Part shown: piece after piece, positions 12,136 through 24,637 of the stretch
How positions within the stretch are numbered: position 1 is the first letter of the stretch
Layout: every line of letters begins with the position of its first letter
Origin: Lophius americanus
Taxonomy: Eukaryota > Chordata > Actinopteri > Lophiiformes > Lophiidae
DNA length: 64,000 nucleotides
NCBI GenBank assembly: GCA_037951165.1
Contig: JBBDHG010000052.1
Span: 1,863,501 to 1,927,500, forward strand
Direction of reading: 5' to 3'
The notes under the pieces: model-generated
What the model saw: the letters and a program-made list of their open reading frames with translations, nothing else
Databases searched by the model: none
Told to the model about the DNA's origin: nothing
Program-made: the position numbers and the translations under genes

Positions 12136-13710
12136 GTGCACGTTGGAGCTCCTGCAGAGTTTTCTCGTTTATTCTGTATTGTGCACTTGTTTATAATTTC
12201 TCCGCGCTCTGTGACTCTTGTTATGTCAATATTATCCACTTCTCCAGTCTTGGTGTACAAAAAGCCGCCAAAGACCAGTAAAACTGGAAATTATTCTCAG
12301 CTACATCAGCTGCTTGTCGAGGGCGGCACCTCCCCGACAAACAGTGAATCCATTTCCTCTCCCGCTGCTAGCGGGTTGCCTTCTCCCAATATAAACGTTG
12401 CTGCTCTTAAAACTGAACTCCTTCCCGCTCTCCGTGTGGACATTACAGCTATATTTAAATGTGAGCTGCAAGCAGCTTTGGGCAAACCCCTATCGCCCAT
12501 ATAGTCTGAGTGGTCTGTTCTGGAAGCCGAGTTATCTAACAGCATCTCATCCATGCAGTCCGATTTTGACTGGAATAAAGGCCACCGTGGTTGAAATGGG
12601 TCAGGTTCTGTCTACTTGCACTGATGATATTTTCCAAGGAAGTGATTAAGCTGGAAAACAAATGTGTGAACTTGGTGTTCGGAGCCCGTCCGCCTCGGCT
12701 TCCGTCAAAGTGTCTAAACTTCTGATGGAGGCTTTCTCACTCAGGGAGGAGCCCCTTGTGTATAGATCCCACAGAGCTCTGGCTCCAAAGCCTCAATCAG
12801 GTGACCGTCCCCGGGCTAAAGTAGCAACACTGCACCCCCACAGTTATATTGTTAATATTCTCATATTCTCTCAATTACCATTTCAAATGCCACCAGTCTG
12901 CAGGGATCCATGTTTGATTCGTGAGTACTACTCATAATTTGACTCCTATTGGAGTCTGCACATTTGTTCCTATAGTTTGGCTATAGGGACACTTGATGTG
13001 TGGGCAAGAGGGAGGGGGTGTGTGGGATGTTATCTTTGTTTTGTCTCTTTTTTTTATGTTAGTAAATTTTAGTTCATTTTTTATTTTATTTTATTGTATC
13101 TTATTTTCTTTCTTTCTTTCTTTTACTTTTTTTTAATTTTGTTTTGTTTTTCTTTTCCCCATTCTCTTTTCCTTTTTGTTTGTTCCCTTTGTCGGGCAGA
13201 GGGACTGCTTTTCACTCTATACAAGCAACATCTTGAATGGCCGGTAGCACCAAGCTAAAACACACTCATTGATGTCAGATTCTTGATTTGGAATGTTAAA
13301 AGGTATGAACAGTATGATTTAACGTTCAAAGATGTTATCCCACTTGAAACGCCTGAAGACTGACATAATGTGTTCTTACAAGAAACACATCTATCCGTTT
13401 GCAATCGACTCAGACTAAAATGTCCATGGATTGGCAATGTTTTCCCTTCTTTAAACTCGAAAGCTAGGGGCGTAGCTATTTTGATTAACAGGAAGATTCA
13501 ATTTACTTCCTCAAAGGTGATATCTGACAAGAATGGCAGATCTTTAATTGTTGCAGGCAACTTGTTCCATCATACTGTTCTGTTGGTGAATATATATGCC
13601 CCAGATTTTGACGAACCTAGTTTCACAGGCAGACTGTTCAGTCAGTCCCCTGTTAATCTGTATTACCGCAAACAATCTACTGCGGTAGTGTTGATAAGGA
13701 TTCCATGACA
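12136..13710 (+). pseudogene. L1/Tx1-type LINE relic: ORF1 and endonuclease pieces
   Basis: Plus-strand remnant of an L1-type non-LTR retrotransposon. ORF1: 12250-12504 reads KPPKTSKTGNYSQLHQ at the start. A shifted piece at about 12745-12840 carries HRALAPKPQSGDRPRAK, like the ORF1p C-terminal domain. After a T-rich linker, the ORF2 endonuclease starts near 13280 with FLIWNVKRYEQ (Asn of the metal site), then a TGA, then VFLQETHLSV (catalytic Glu) and ARGVAILIN, SLIVAGNL, VLLVNIYAPD. All are in the usual AP-endonuclease order up to about 13640. The reverse transcriptase is not recognisable downstream. Several stops and frameshifts make it inactive. It runs antisense to ca10. Confidence 0.8.
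13030..13195. repeat. T-rich low-complexity tract
   Basis: A run of TTTTA, CTTT and TTTTC words, including four tandem TTTC units near 13110, lies between the ORF1 and endonuclease parts of the LINE. It may be an expanded internal tract or a later insertion. Confidence 0.75.
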
Positions 13711-15404
13711 TCCCCCTATTTTGGGATATAATTAATTTTTAGTTTACCAGAGTTGCATTTGGGTTAATAGCAAGAATCTGCAGAATCAGTCACACATGCC
13801 TTTATTTCGTCTGATAGTATGGATTTTTCACATAAAACCTTGACTTACTCTAGACATGAGCTCGGACCTCAGGTGGGTGTGTGCGGCCATGTTTGCAGAC
13901 TAATTATGCGGCTGCCTCAGCTGGGTGTGTGGCACATGCTGGGCCGCCCCAGTGAGCTTATTAGAGTTCAGATTTGGAGTTTAGGTGGGAACCAACGACT
14001 GAGGAGATGGTCACTGGACAATTAATCCCTACATTAATTACTTCTATGGTGGAGAATCTCATAGATAGCCGTGTAGTTATTAGGCCAAAGCCTGGAGAGA
14101 CATAGTTTCTCATTATGAAGGGAAGCTCAAAAGATGCTGACATCGAAATGCATGATTTAGACGTATACAGATAAATGGAAATGTATCAAAACCCCCCATA
14201 CTAACGGTACAAAAAAGACAGGAAACCTACTGTATATTTAAATTGAACGGAATATGCATACACACGCACACACACAAACACACAAAAATGAGTGTTCCTG
14301 GCTGTAGACGTATGCATATCATTAGACAAGCTCAGGCATGGCGGTAGCCTTAATAAGATGTCTTTAATCTGTCACCAGGATATGGATGAAAAGTTGAAGT
14401 AATAGTCTTTGGGAAACAGGATGGAATTGGATAAATGCAATATGCCGCTCGACTCACAACCTCCACCCAATCCACTACCATTCCACAGACTCGGATGCAT
14501 CCTCTACGTCAGGTCCTTGGACGCGCATCAAGGAAAGTATAAAAAAGTGCATTCCTTTTGTAAGTGCTCATGCAAAGCTGGGTTGCAAAAACCTGCATGC
14601 ACGCCGAAGGAGAGCTAATAGCTTGAGGATAATTGCTTACTTAAGCATGTATGGAAACCAACATCTTAATGATAATGACTGTATAAGAACATCTTTAAAG
14701 GAGCTGTCACATTGTGCCAGCTCTCTATTTGAAACACTTCTGTAGCACTGCGGGTTCCATCTTTTTTACTCACTAGGGGGGCATTTGAACAGACATACTG
14801 GGGAGCCTGTTAAAAGATGGAAGTATTCTAGACAAAATACTAGACCAAAGCTCTGGACTGGGACCAGTTGCAGATTATTTATGAAAGAGTTGTCATTTTT
14901 TTCTTTGCAGCAAGGGGAGCTTTCAGAGGCCTCTGGGTAAGAATAGGGGGCCAGTATAGCACACCAACAAATCTTTTCAGTTTTTGGTATGTGTGAAAGG
15001 TTTTTAGAAGGAATTATTTGTAACAGAGGGGGTGTGAACAGGATACCAGTGCCGGGAAGATGTCGGTGGGTGAAGAGGCAGGGATTTAATGGCATCCAGA
15101 TAAACAAAACTGACTGAGTCACAGTTATCTCCCAGAGCTGTCACATATAAACAACTAGGGGGGGAAGATAGCCAAGTAGTTCTCAAACATTTTCAGTTAC
15201 GACATCTTTTAAAAAGTATGTCTAAAATGTTTTTTACATTGCTCCATGTTGAGGTAATTTGCCAATTTGCAAATAATTCTCTTTTTATGACGCTTTTGAA
15301 CACTTCATCAACACAATGCTCTTGCTGGTGCTCTGAACATTGGTCTCTGGTACAGATGAAACCATTTGACAAGTAGGTTACGTCGATGTATTTTCTAAGG
15401 TCTT
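13711..15404. other. intronic stretch with a short CA-repeat
   Basis: A degenerate (CA)n at about 14259-14287. The first few hundred bases may be remnants of the preceding LINE but no domain is legible. The rest is unique sequence with no feature I can support. Confidence 0.4.
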
Positions 15405-15962
15405 GTTGCTGGAATATACCCTCACTACTTGTCTCTACTACCCTTACTGGTTAGTCTCTATTATCCTCACTGCTAGTCTCTAGTACCCTCCCAGATGACC
15501 TCTACAACCCTTACCGCTGACCTCTACTACCCTCACTGCTGGCCTCTGTTACCCTCGCAGCTGACTTCTACTACTCTTAATCCAGATCACTGTTATCTTT
15601 ACTGCAGGTGTCTTCTACCCTAACTGCAGACCTCTAAAATCCTCATTGCTGACCTCTATTACCCTAACTGCTGACCTCTCCTACATATGGACTGGCCTCC
15701 ACTGCCCTCTCCGCTGGCCTCTACTACCTTCACTTCCGGCTTCTATTACCCTCACTGCTGACCTCTACTACCGCCGCACTGGCCTCTACTACCCTAACTG
15801 CTGACCTCTGTTACACATGGACTGGCCTCCACTGCCCTCACTGCTGCCCACACTACATTCACTTCTGGCCTCTACTACCCCTTGCTGCTGGCCTGTAACC
15901 TTCTCACTTCCAACTTCTGCTGCACTTCCTGCTGCTTCAAGTACCCTTGCTACCCTTTGCAG
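15405..15962 (+). repeat. degenerate minisatellite, ~22-bp unit
   Basis: Roughly 25 diverged tandem copies of a pyrimidine-rich unit close to GACCTCTACTACCCTCACTG plus CT. Units vary in TACC/TATC and CTGCT/CTGGC positions, so the array is old. Two sub-blocks containing ACATATGGACTGGCC and ACACATGGACTGGCC (about 15680 and 15810) point to a higher-order duplication. A related block in opposite orientation lies at 31360-31458. Confidence 0.9.
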
Positions 15963-16210
15963 CTTTAACCGTGGACTTTTCATTTTAAGCTAATTGAAAT
16001 TTTCTCCTTAACCTTTAACGGTCACGGTTGACACAGAAGATGACAGACTATAGGCTCACTGTTGACTCTTTTATTCCCTGGTCCGTAGTAGTTTCATTTC
16101 TAGACCTCATCAATAAATCCGTTTTATTAGCTGTAGTATTAGCAATAATGGGGCTAACACTGCCTTTGCTGACTATTAGCAAAACAAACCCATCAAATCA
16201 CCGAAATTGC

Positions 16211-16365
16211 TCGTGTGAGTGGATGCATCTCTCTATGTATCGGCCCTGTGATGAACTGGCGACTGGTTCTGGTTATACCCCGCCTCTCGCACAATGTCAG
16301 CTGTGAGAGGCTCCAACCCCCCTGCGTCCCTGAACAAGATAAGCGGTTGATACTGAATGAAAGAA
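16211..16365 (+). repeat. fish dispersed repeat (GATAAGCGG family), 3' part
   Basis: It carries the ordered words CTATGTATCGGCCCTGTGATG, ACTGGCGACTGG, ACCCCGCCTCTCGC, AATGTCAGCTG and AAGATAAGCGGTTGAT. Other copies of the same 3' segment are at 38541-38650, 39955-40285 and, reversed, 59797-59905. A head with tRNA-like boxes is at 36769-36845. The element is widespread in teleosts, but I cannot name its class with confidence. Confidence 0.75.
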
Positions 16366-18465
16366 TGACTTGTATTTTACATAATTTGTTGCTCATTAAA
16401 ACTGGCTCAAATTAATCAACACAAGGAGATCTATCCTAAATATGTATTATTATAAATATAAATTAAGCTTCTTTAAATTGAAACAAGGAAATCTGCCATT
16501 TTTTTCATTACTGAGCTCAGAATATTATAAAAAAAATTAAATATTTTTCATTTAGTCAAATTTAGTAAATCATTTTTTGAGTAATAGTCAAACTAATCAC
16601 GCAATTCATAATGCAGGAAAAATAGTGATAGGAAATGTAGCCATACTGGGAAAATTAACATTTTAAACACGAAACAATTAACTCTAAATAATAATATTTA
16701 ACAGAAAATAGTTACATGTCAGCTCAATGTCCTCAGATGGATTCATTCTAAAGTTTGAGTAATGAACATATCTTAAAAGCTAGATGAACTAGATAGATAG
16801 ATGAACTCAGATAACATTCAAGAAGATGTATACCCCCAGGTACTACTTCAAAAAATATATAAAAAGCACAAAAAAACTGAGGCAATTGAGTGACCTGCTG
16901 TGGGGAACTCCACGTATAATAACTTTTGAAACACCCATTGTATGCATAATGCTAATTTATTCTTATTCATTTTATAGCTGAGGTGCAAAGTAGAGTGGCT
17001 TTGTCTGTGATATACATAAAGGCCCCAAGACTCAACACTCTGTTGTGGAGGTTTGAATTGTTAAATTTGCATTTACAACTCCTGAACATGCGAGCAGGAG
17101 TGAGGCGTGAGGATCTGAAGGAAGACTGATGTGTGTGTGTAGGTGTGGTGTTCAGGAATATAGTCCGTTATGCTCGTCCCGTGATACTGGTGTAATCCTG
17201 CTGGTCCAGCACAGAGCAGATGCCTCATTACCACTGTTTCAACAGAACATTAAACATGCCAGTCAAGCTAACGCCTCCTGTCATGTTGTTTATGGTGTAG
17301 TGTATGCAAGCCGGCGACCAACATGCAACAATCCCTTGAGGTGTCGAGGGGTGGATTGAGAGGGGTAGTGGGGGAGGAGGATGACGATGTCTGCTCTTCT
17401 TCTGGCACCTTCAGATGTTTTGTAAGCTTTAATTGTGATGTGTTTTTGTAATGGGTGGGGGGAGTTGCATGCGTCTTCAGAGGGATGCTGGTTGAAAACA
17501 TGAGGTTGTCTAAATACATTTCTCAATTAGTGAAATGAAGGGTATCCTCCAGGGGAGACCCTTTCATGTAGCCTCTATAGAAAGCAGAGGTCGTTGTTGT
17601 TCCACCTTTGTTCCAACGATGTTGTTTGCGGTTGTAATTATATCCCTGAAGAGGGGTATTATTGAATCGTTATCGCAGATCTCTCATGTTAATGTGATCA
17701 CACAAAAATTATTTTATGGATCATTTTCAAATGTTATAACTCTCAAAGACCTCAATAAGAGGAAGAAACTAATCGATTTTTGGAAAGGTCAGTTGCATAT
17801 TCCTATTGGTCATTATCTGCTAAGTTTTCGGGCCATAATTTCACAACCATTGGTACAAGTCAGTCCAAATTTTGTGTAAATGAATGGAATTGATCTATCT
17901 TGTACATACCATATTTCATATAATTTACTCACTATGGAGAGCTTTATTCTGAAAAATTTCTGAACTTATCATCGTAACCGTTGATCCAGCTGAGTCCAAA
18001 ATATACCTCATATGAACCGAGTAACTCAAAGAGATCTAACTTGTATTTGTCATATTTTACTGTAATTATTCATATTTCACTCACTAGGGTGTCTTTTGTC
18101 TTTTGTCTTTTGCAAAAGATAGTTTTCAACCTTTACTTCCTAGTTAATATTATAAACACTAGGGGGACCATTTTGTGGAAAACAAAGTTTCTCATCCATA
18201 CCCCTCAAAGCGTTAGTCCAGAAAAACGTAATGTGTATTTTTTGAGTAACTATGCGATCTTATCTTAGAGCATATTGCTGAATTCAAAGAAATGGTCAAA
18301 TTGTTTAAATATGTCTGTCTGAGATTATTAATAAATCACATTTAATTTGAGGAGTTCAATCAGAGGAACTGCCTGTACAACGCAGGAGAATGAGGGGCTT
18401 CTCAGGAATATTGCTGTCAGGGATGAAAGGTAGGTCTAGTTCAGCAGTAAATATACCGTTTATAT
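16366..18465. other. intronic stretch, nothing recognised
   Basis: AT-rich to about 16950, then mixed sequence. Frames such as 17535-17879 have no recognisable motif. Confidence 0.4.
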
Positions 18466-19367
18466 ATGACATGTTAAACTCAAGGCCCGCAGGCCCGCAG
18501 AACAATTATATCCAGCCCGCGAGACAAAAACTAATTCTATAATAACTGGTATGCAGCACTACCACCACAGATATTACAAATCCCAGAATGCACTGTAATA
18601 GCGGCGCATCAATAAAAACGGCTCTTCTCCCTGCTCCTCTGTTGTCAGATGTCACCGATTATCCATTCACTCTTTAAACTTGAAGCTACAATTTAGACAA
18701 TATAGACAATTTTAAAATAGTAAATAATAAAGACATTAGTAAGTTGCACACGCGTATTAGTAAATAGAACACATTTTTTTGTTAACTGGCATTGTGCATC
18801 CCCGTCCTCCAGCCGTTCAACGTGTCAGTGCTGTTGCATTAAAAAAATAAAAATGAAGTTGCTAACATGAATGTGAAATGCACCTGTAGGCTATTTGTAC
18901 ACTCTACTGTTTTGCACCTGCTTCTGGCCACAGAAACAGATACCAGTCTAACAATTTAATTTACTATATTGTTGCAGAAAAAATAAATGACCATCCCAGC
19001 CATTTACCCAATAAATGAATGATTAAAGTTTCGTTTGTGGACAACGTTAATTAAAAAAAAAAAAGATTTCAATTCTGGCTGAGATTAAAAACTTTCATTG
19101 GAAATTATTCTGTGAAACCCTGCTGGTAGGAGATAAATGAAATTGAATCATTCTGATCTATTTTGACATTCTGATCTATTACATCCAAATTTTTTATATT
19201 TTCTATTCCCTTGGAGTGTTTGTGAATTCTATGAAATGAGATAAATTTAAAAAAAATGATTGCCATCGTACCTCAGATTAAACTTGGCCAGTCTGAGTCC
19301 TGGTTGGCCCTCAATGTGGTCACAATTTTAATTTTGTCCGCCATCATGTTTGAGTTTGATACCCCTG
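18466..19367. mobile_element. candidate non-autonomous hAT-like element
   Basis: About 900 bp bounded by imperfect inverted ends. The left end reads ATGACATGTTAAACTC and the right end, complemented, reads CAGGGGTATCAAACTC (9 of 16 identical, last six all identical). Just inside are AAGGCCCGCAGG and TTGGCCCTCAATG, as in a common vertebrate repeat that begins CAGGGGTGTCAAACTC. The flanking 8-mers GTTTATAT and ATCTCTAT agree at 5 of 8, which is suggestive of the 8-bp duplication hAT elements make. No transposase frame is present. Confidence 0.5.
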
Positions 19368-19859
19368 ATCTCTATGAACAAATGAACCAGTGAGGTGGTG
19401 GTGATGGTGAGTTATTTGTGCAACCCAAAACCAAGCAGTTAGTAGCAGATCAGAGACAACACAAAGTCCGTGAGTTATTTACCCTCCAAGCAGAGGATGA
19501 TATTGAACGCTACGCAATAGAGAAGACAGAGACTGTTTTGCCATTTCATTTCTTAAACATAAGCTTGTTTCTTTGATAACAACAGACATCCAATATCTCA
19601 AAGGTGAAAACCTTCAATTGTCAGTTGGAAGATGAAAAGAACCTGTGTGTCAAACAAAGCTCAAATTAAGTCAAAAACCACAAATATTTTCTATTTTCTC
19701 GATCTGCCCACGTATTGATTAATGTTGCCTGGGTCATGGAAACTGCATTCTGGGAAAGGCTCCAGCAGGCTTTGCACTTGGATAGGCAAGTATGAAATCA
19801 ATGGATGGTATCGTGCTTGTGAACAAACATAACCCAATAAAATTGCTTACGACAAAGAA

Positions 19860-20860
19860 CTCAAACAAAGCACTGACAGGAACTACATTAAAGCCGGTGC
19901 CCACAACAATCTAATTAGACCCAGCACTGAAAATGATGGCAACAGTGTCTGTTCGTAAACAAAACATCAAAGCCAGCACAGTGAGCAAACTCATTAGTCA
20001 GCACTGAAAATAAAGGCAACAGTGTCCATATGCCAATGTAACATCTAAGCCAGCAGATTGGACAATTACCTCAAAGTCAGTGCTGACAACAACCCCATTA
20101 GAGCCAGCACTGAAAATAAATACAACAATGTAAATACCAACATGACATCGAAGCCAATACAGTGAAACAAAGCCAGTGCTTTTGGAAAATTCATCAGACC
20201 AAGCGCTGATGTCAAGCCCCTTAAAGCCACTGCTGACAATGAAGACATCAAACCAGTATTGACAGCATACATGACAAAGCCAGTGCTGACAATTATGATA
20301 TAAAAGCCAACAAAGACATCATATCCAATGCAGTTGACAATGATACCAAAGAGTGCTGGTGACAAAGACATCAAAGCCCACACTGATGACTGACAACAAA
20401 AATGCCAAAGCGGACAATAAAGGAATCAAAGCTCATATGGACAATAAAGACATCAAACCTAACTCAGATGTTAAGCCCACACGGATAACAAACCAAACAA
20501 AGCAAGTTCTGACAAAGTTGTCAAAAGACAGAAAACAAAATAATGCAGAAAACAAAATAATCAAAGAACATGAATAACAACGCCATCAAACAACAAACTC
20601 ATGAAAGCCATTGCTCACAACAAAGACATAAGATTCAGCATTGAAGAGAAAACACCTAAGCCAATGCATAATGAGAATACATGAAAGCCGTCATAAAAAA
20701 ATAACTCATAAAAGCCAGCACTGACAGTATGGACAACAAAGCTGACATAAGCAAGGTCCTAGTGGTCAGTTCTGGCCACAAATATGTTAAACCCAGGTCT
20801 GATAACAAAGATGTCATATCCAGCTCCGAGGACATGGATACTAAATTGACTATTAGGGGC
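19860..20860 (+). repeat. degenerate minisatellite, ~27-33 bp unit
   Basis: About 1 kb of repeated phrases of the type GACATCAAAGCCAGCACTGA-CAACAA, with units lengthened or shortened and TAAATGGCAACAGTGT variants early in the array. The resulting low-complexity open frames on both strands are by-products, not genes. Short relatives of the unit lie at 6625-6765, 52840-52970 and perhaps 61850-61980. Confidence 0.85.
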
Positions 20861-22054
20861 ACAACATATCCCACACCAAGTAGGGAATGTTGGGTAATCT
20901 CAGGGTTGAAACAGTAAATGAAGGTCCCTCTCGATAGTATCTTCTGCAGGACTAAACTATCAATTTTGAATGTTTTTTTATAAAGCATATGTGATGTATT
21001 CATCACTGACTGATTTTTTTTAATCTGACTTCTAATAGAGCTAATAAGCTTCATCACTCACAGACAGGGAATTCAACAGAGAGGGAGAAAATGTCCCATA
21101 TTTGCTTTGTTAATTCCTGCCACATCTTTTGAGGCTTAGTCCAGCCTCCTCTTGGAAGCCCTACCCCCGACTTAAAGACACTTTGAAACCAGCGCCCCAT
21201 GCACTTTTATCTCCATGAGTTTTGCATCACTAATTCAGCCCCCATGGAGTGTAAAGGCAGGTACAATCAGAAAACAACTGCAGTAATAATAACTTCAAGG
21301 TAACATATCCATAGCTCAACCAATCTGCCCTGGGGATAATCTGCTACTTGCAGATAGCTACACTGATAGCTACACAAGTCTTGTGGTGAAAGCAAAAATA
21401 ATGGACTAAATATTCAATGGCCCCTAAAAAAAGGAACTTGCCTTAATATACCTCAGTTTACGAAGCTGAAATAAATGATGCCACGATACTGTACGTGGTA
21501 AAAAGCGACTGAAGGCTTGCTTTTCTTTTAATTTCCCACAGCCCTGTGTCATCATTTTAATCACAGCAGGGTACTCCAGCCTCCTCCACGGTCCATGCCA
21601 TTACATTTTTGAGGTTCACTGGCTACGTGGCGAGCATGTCCAAGCACATATACGCAGGCTTCCAATGTATGTATCTTCAAATTCCTGAGAGGATGTGCAG
21701 TGGTTAATCAATGCCTCTCTCTCAGGTATCATCTCAGTCTCGCCACCACTTGGACTCAGAGTCTATATGGATGAAGGAGGAGCATGATTAAAACACGCAG
21801 TGAATCTTACACTACCCCTCAGGGTGTTGAAATGTAACATCTGTTGAAGAAAGTCAATGAGAAAAACCAGGAATAGAGGAATTAATAGCCAGTTGGAAAG
21901 TCAAAGCTCAGTGACTTCATGATGCCATCCATGGAGTGTCTGTCTATGACGACAAACCCAAGCCATTGAAACCTAATGTTGAGTCCTTCTCACAGAGAAC
22001 AATAGGAGGAACGGTGTTCTTCAAAGCTCTGGCTTATCAGCTGTTACCGATAAC
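20861..22054. other. intronic stretch, nothing recognised
   Basis: Unique sequence. The part next to 22055 should include the 3' untranslated end of the minus-strand LINE, but no tail motif is visible. Confidence 0.4.
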
Positions 22055-24040
22055 TCAGTAACTATGATTCGGCACAGACAGCTTAACCTGAATGACAAAG
22101 AGAGAGAGTTGAACATTCGGACAGCCTTTAGTACGAAGATGTTCGGCAGAAGAGGGAGTTTGAGGGGTGGGAGGAGTCTCCAGCAATGCTGATGGCTCTG
22201 TGGCTGAGGCAGGTGTGGAAAATTTCCGTGAAGGAGGGCAGGTGGGCACTGATGATCTTGCTGGCTGCGTTCACTAGGCGTTAGAGCGACTTCCGGCCGG
22301 AGGCAGTGCAGCCTCCATACCTAACAGTGATACGGCCAGTTAGGACACTCTCAATGGTGCCCCTGGTAGAAGGAGCACATGCTGAGGGGTAGGACTCTTG
22401 CTCTCCTAAATTTGCTTAGGAAGTAGAGGCGTGTTTGAGCCTTTTTGGCCAGCGATGTGGTGCTGTCGGTCCAGGAGAGGTCCTGTGCACCCCCAGGAAC
22501 TTGGTGCTTCTCACACTCACCACAGCAGCACCGTTGATTGTCAGTGGCGGGTGCTGTGAATGTTCTCCCCTGAAGTCGACAACAATCTCTTTAGTTTTCT
22601 CCACGTTGAGGAAGAGATAGTTGTCTTTAAACCACTTGGTCAGCCCAGTGGTTTAAAGACAACCATCTCAACTCACCTATCTCACCAATAGCCCACCACA
22701 GTCGTGTCATCCATGTCATATGATGGTCTCTGAGGAGCTCCAACCGACGTGCACTTTTTGTGGCCTTCCTGTAAGAAAGTCCGGCACCCAGTTGCAGAGA
22801 GAGGTTTTGAATCCCAAGTGACCGAGTTTCTGAATTAGCTGCTGGGGAATGATAGTGTTGAATGCTGAGCTGACATCTAAGAACAGCATTCGCACATAGG
22901 AGTCCTTACAGTCCAGGTGGGTGAGGGCTGAGTGTAGAGCAGCGGCATTGGCGTCTTCTGTGGACCTATTTGACCTGTATGCAAACTGGAACGGGTTGTG
23001 GGAGAGATGGAGGATGGATTTGATGTTGTGCATGACCAGCCGCTCGAAGCACTTCATGATGATGGAAGTCAGTGCTACGGGCTGATAGTCATTGTAGCTG
23101 GATGGGTGGGGCTTCTTCGGGACTGGTATTATTGTTCCAGCTTTGAAACACATAGGAACAACAGCTTGGCTCAGGGAGATGTTAAAGATGTCGGCGATGA
23201 TATCCTTGAGCTACTGCACAGTCCTTCAGAATATGGCCAGGTTTTTTGTCTGGTCCGGCTGCCTTGCGTGGGTTGATCGTGGAGAGGGTCTTCTTCACAC
23301 TAGCTGGAGGCAGACACACGGCCTGCTCATCCGGGGTCTTCTGTGCCGGTGTGTTGTTTTATTTGTCAAAGAGGCCGAAGAACTCGTTGAGGCTGTTTAG
23401 CAGTGTGATGTCACTCACACAGGATCGAGGTTGAGGTTTATAGTTTGTGAGGGTATGGTTGCGCGCTAGAGACTGTGCAACTCTGATGCTGCTGAAGTGT
23501 CCTGATATTTTCTTGCTGCACTGTTTTTTTTGCTTCACTGATTCCATTGGACAGTTTGACTCTGGCTGTTATTAGCCCTGCAGTGTCATTGGCCCCGAAG
23601 GCGGCATACCGAGCCATCAGGAGCCTGTGAACCTCTCCTGTAAGCCATGGCTTCTGGTTATCACGAACAGTGATGGTTTTGCAGTGAGTGATTTCATCAG
23701 TGCATTTTGCCATGTATGCAGTAACAGCCTCAGTGTATTCTTCAATGTCTGTGTGGTCATTGTGAGTGGCAGCATGCTTGAAAATGTCCCAGTCTGAAGT
23801 GTCGAAACAGTTCTTAAGGCCCCCTCTGGCCATACGCATACTTCCTTTTGTGTTGGTCTGATGGGTTCACTGAGGGTCTGTATGAGGGTCTCAGCATGAT
23901 GGTGATGTGATCAGAGTGACCCAGATGGGGCTATGTTGTCTCCTCTTGTTGGAAAGTCCAGATGTTAGTGTAGTTTTGGCAGTAAAACCTTTAGATCTGC
24001 GTGGATGAAATCTCCAGCTGTGATGAGGAATCCAACTGGG
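22055..24040 (-). pseudogene. CR1/L2/Rex-type LINE relic: endonuclease C-terminus, linker and reverse transcriptase
   Basis: Minus-strand relic, 5'-truncated near 24040. In order, the endonuclease C-terminal half shows LITAGDFIHADLK (about 24010), a deletion, then HLGHSDHITIML (about 23900) with the SDH active-site motif. The linker at 23438-23839 reads GLKNCFDTSDWDIFK. The reverse transcriptase at 22716-23153 shows IIPVPKK, YQPVALTSIIMKCFERL, FQFAYRSNRSTEDA and LFLDVSSAFNTIIP. A frameshift then brings in GAPQ, followed by DMDDTTVVGY where FADDTTVVG is normal. The thumb region reads WFKDNYLFLNVEKTKEIVVDF (22570-22650). The C-terminus at 22055-22350 reads GTIESVLTGRITV and HLPSFTEIFHTCL. Stops, frameshifts and a 30-residue loss beside the active site make it dead. 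It is in the same direction as ca10. Confidence 0.92.
22621..22662. repeat. perfect 15-bp inverted repeat inside the LINE
   Basis: TTGTCTTTAAACCAC at 22621-22635 and GTGGTTTAAAGACAA at 22648-22662 are perfect reverse complements around a 12-base loop. The 22621-22635 arm is native LINE coding sequence (WFKDN on the minus strand). The other arm is extra and sits exactly where about 30 residues after the FADD box are missing. Confidence 0.95.
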
Positions 24041-24244
24041 TGCAAAAAAAAAAAGTACATGAAAACATCCTAAAACCCTTGTCCCTAAACGCGGAGAGAG
24101 TAGCCGCTGCGTCCGTGCACGCTGCTATTTTTATGATTGAAGGTCAAGTAATGGAAATCATTGTGCACATTTACATGTCCCCAAAAATAGGACATCAATA
24201 CAATCAGAAAATAAGAGTCCATATTCTCCTTCCTATAGATTTAT

Positions 24245-24283
24245 GGGACACACACATACACACACACACACAAACACACACAA
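24245..24283 (+). repeat. (CA)n microsatellite
   Basis: About 39 bases of CA/ACA units with two interruptions (T at the CATAC, extra A at CAAAC). Confidence 0.9.
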
Positions 24284-24637
24284 TGTCCCCGCTAATAAAG
24301 CATTGGAGAGCAATGGAGCTAAAAGATTGGGCTGCTTTCTTCCTCTGGTGGATGAAACAAAATTCTCACACAGTTTTACAGGAGTATAGGTGGGCGCAAC
24401 TTGCCGCCATAACAATGTGATTTCTTCTCAATCCCTGCAAGGTCCTTCGCAGAAAGACAGGTCAGAGATCAGTGGTGGCTATGGGAATGCATCCTTGGAA
24501 CTAACAGGGACCTCGCTAAAGGACAATTCACCATTCTGGCTGTCTGCAACGGTTAACCTTGAGAATGTGTTTTCTAGTTAAAGGATATTTTATATAGTCC
24601 ATGCAAGGTTTCATAGAGCCACTGCAAATAGTACAAT

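Noticed and set aside
15405..15962. CRISPR-like array
   Set aside because: Units are directly adjacent, diverged and without unique spacers. It is a vertebrate minisatellite.
17535..17879. 114-codon open frame as a LINE fragment
   Set aside because: None of the reverse transcriptase, endonuclease or ORF1 motifs could be found.
20066..21057. Two minus-strand open frames of 105 and 133 codons with hydrophobic repeats
   Set aside because: They fall within or beside the 19860-20860 minisatellite. Periodic sequence explains the frames.
21205..21240. Possible ca10 start codon context (MEIK... on the minus strand)
   Set aside because: Only the first three residues agree with the CA10 signal peptide. 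The rest diverges and is not hydrophobic.
22998..23434. Plus-strand open frames of 62-92 codons
   Set aside because: They are antisense to the reverse transcriptase and linker of the minus-strand LINE.
24001..24420. 139-codon plus-strand open frame with a His-Thr repeat
   Set aside because: It spans the edge of a LINE relic and a (CA)n microsatellite. The repeat accounts for the His-Thr run.
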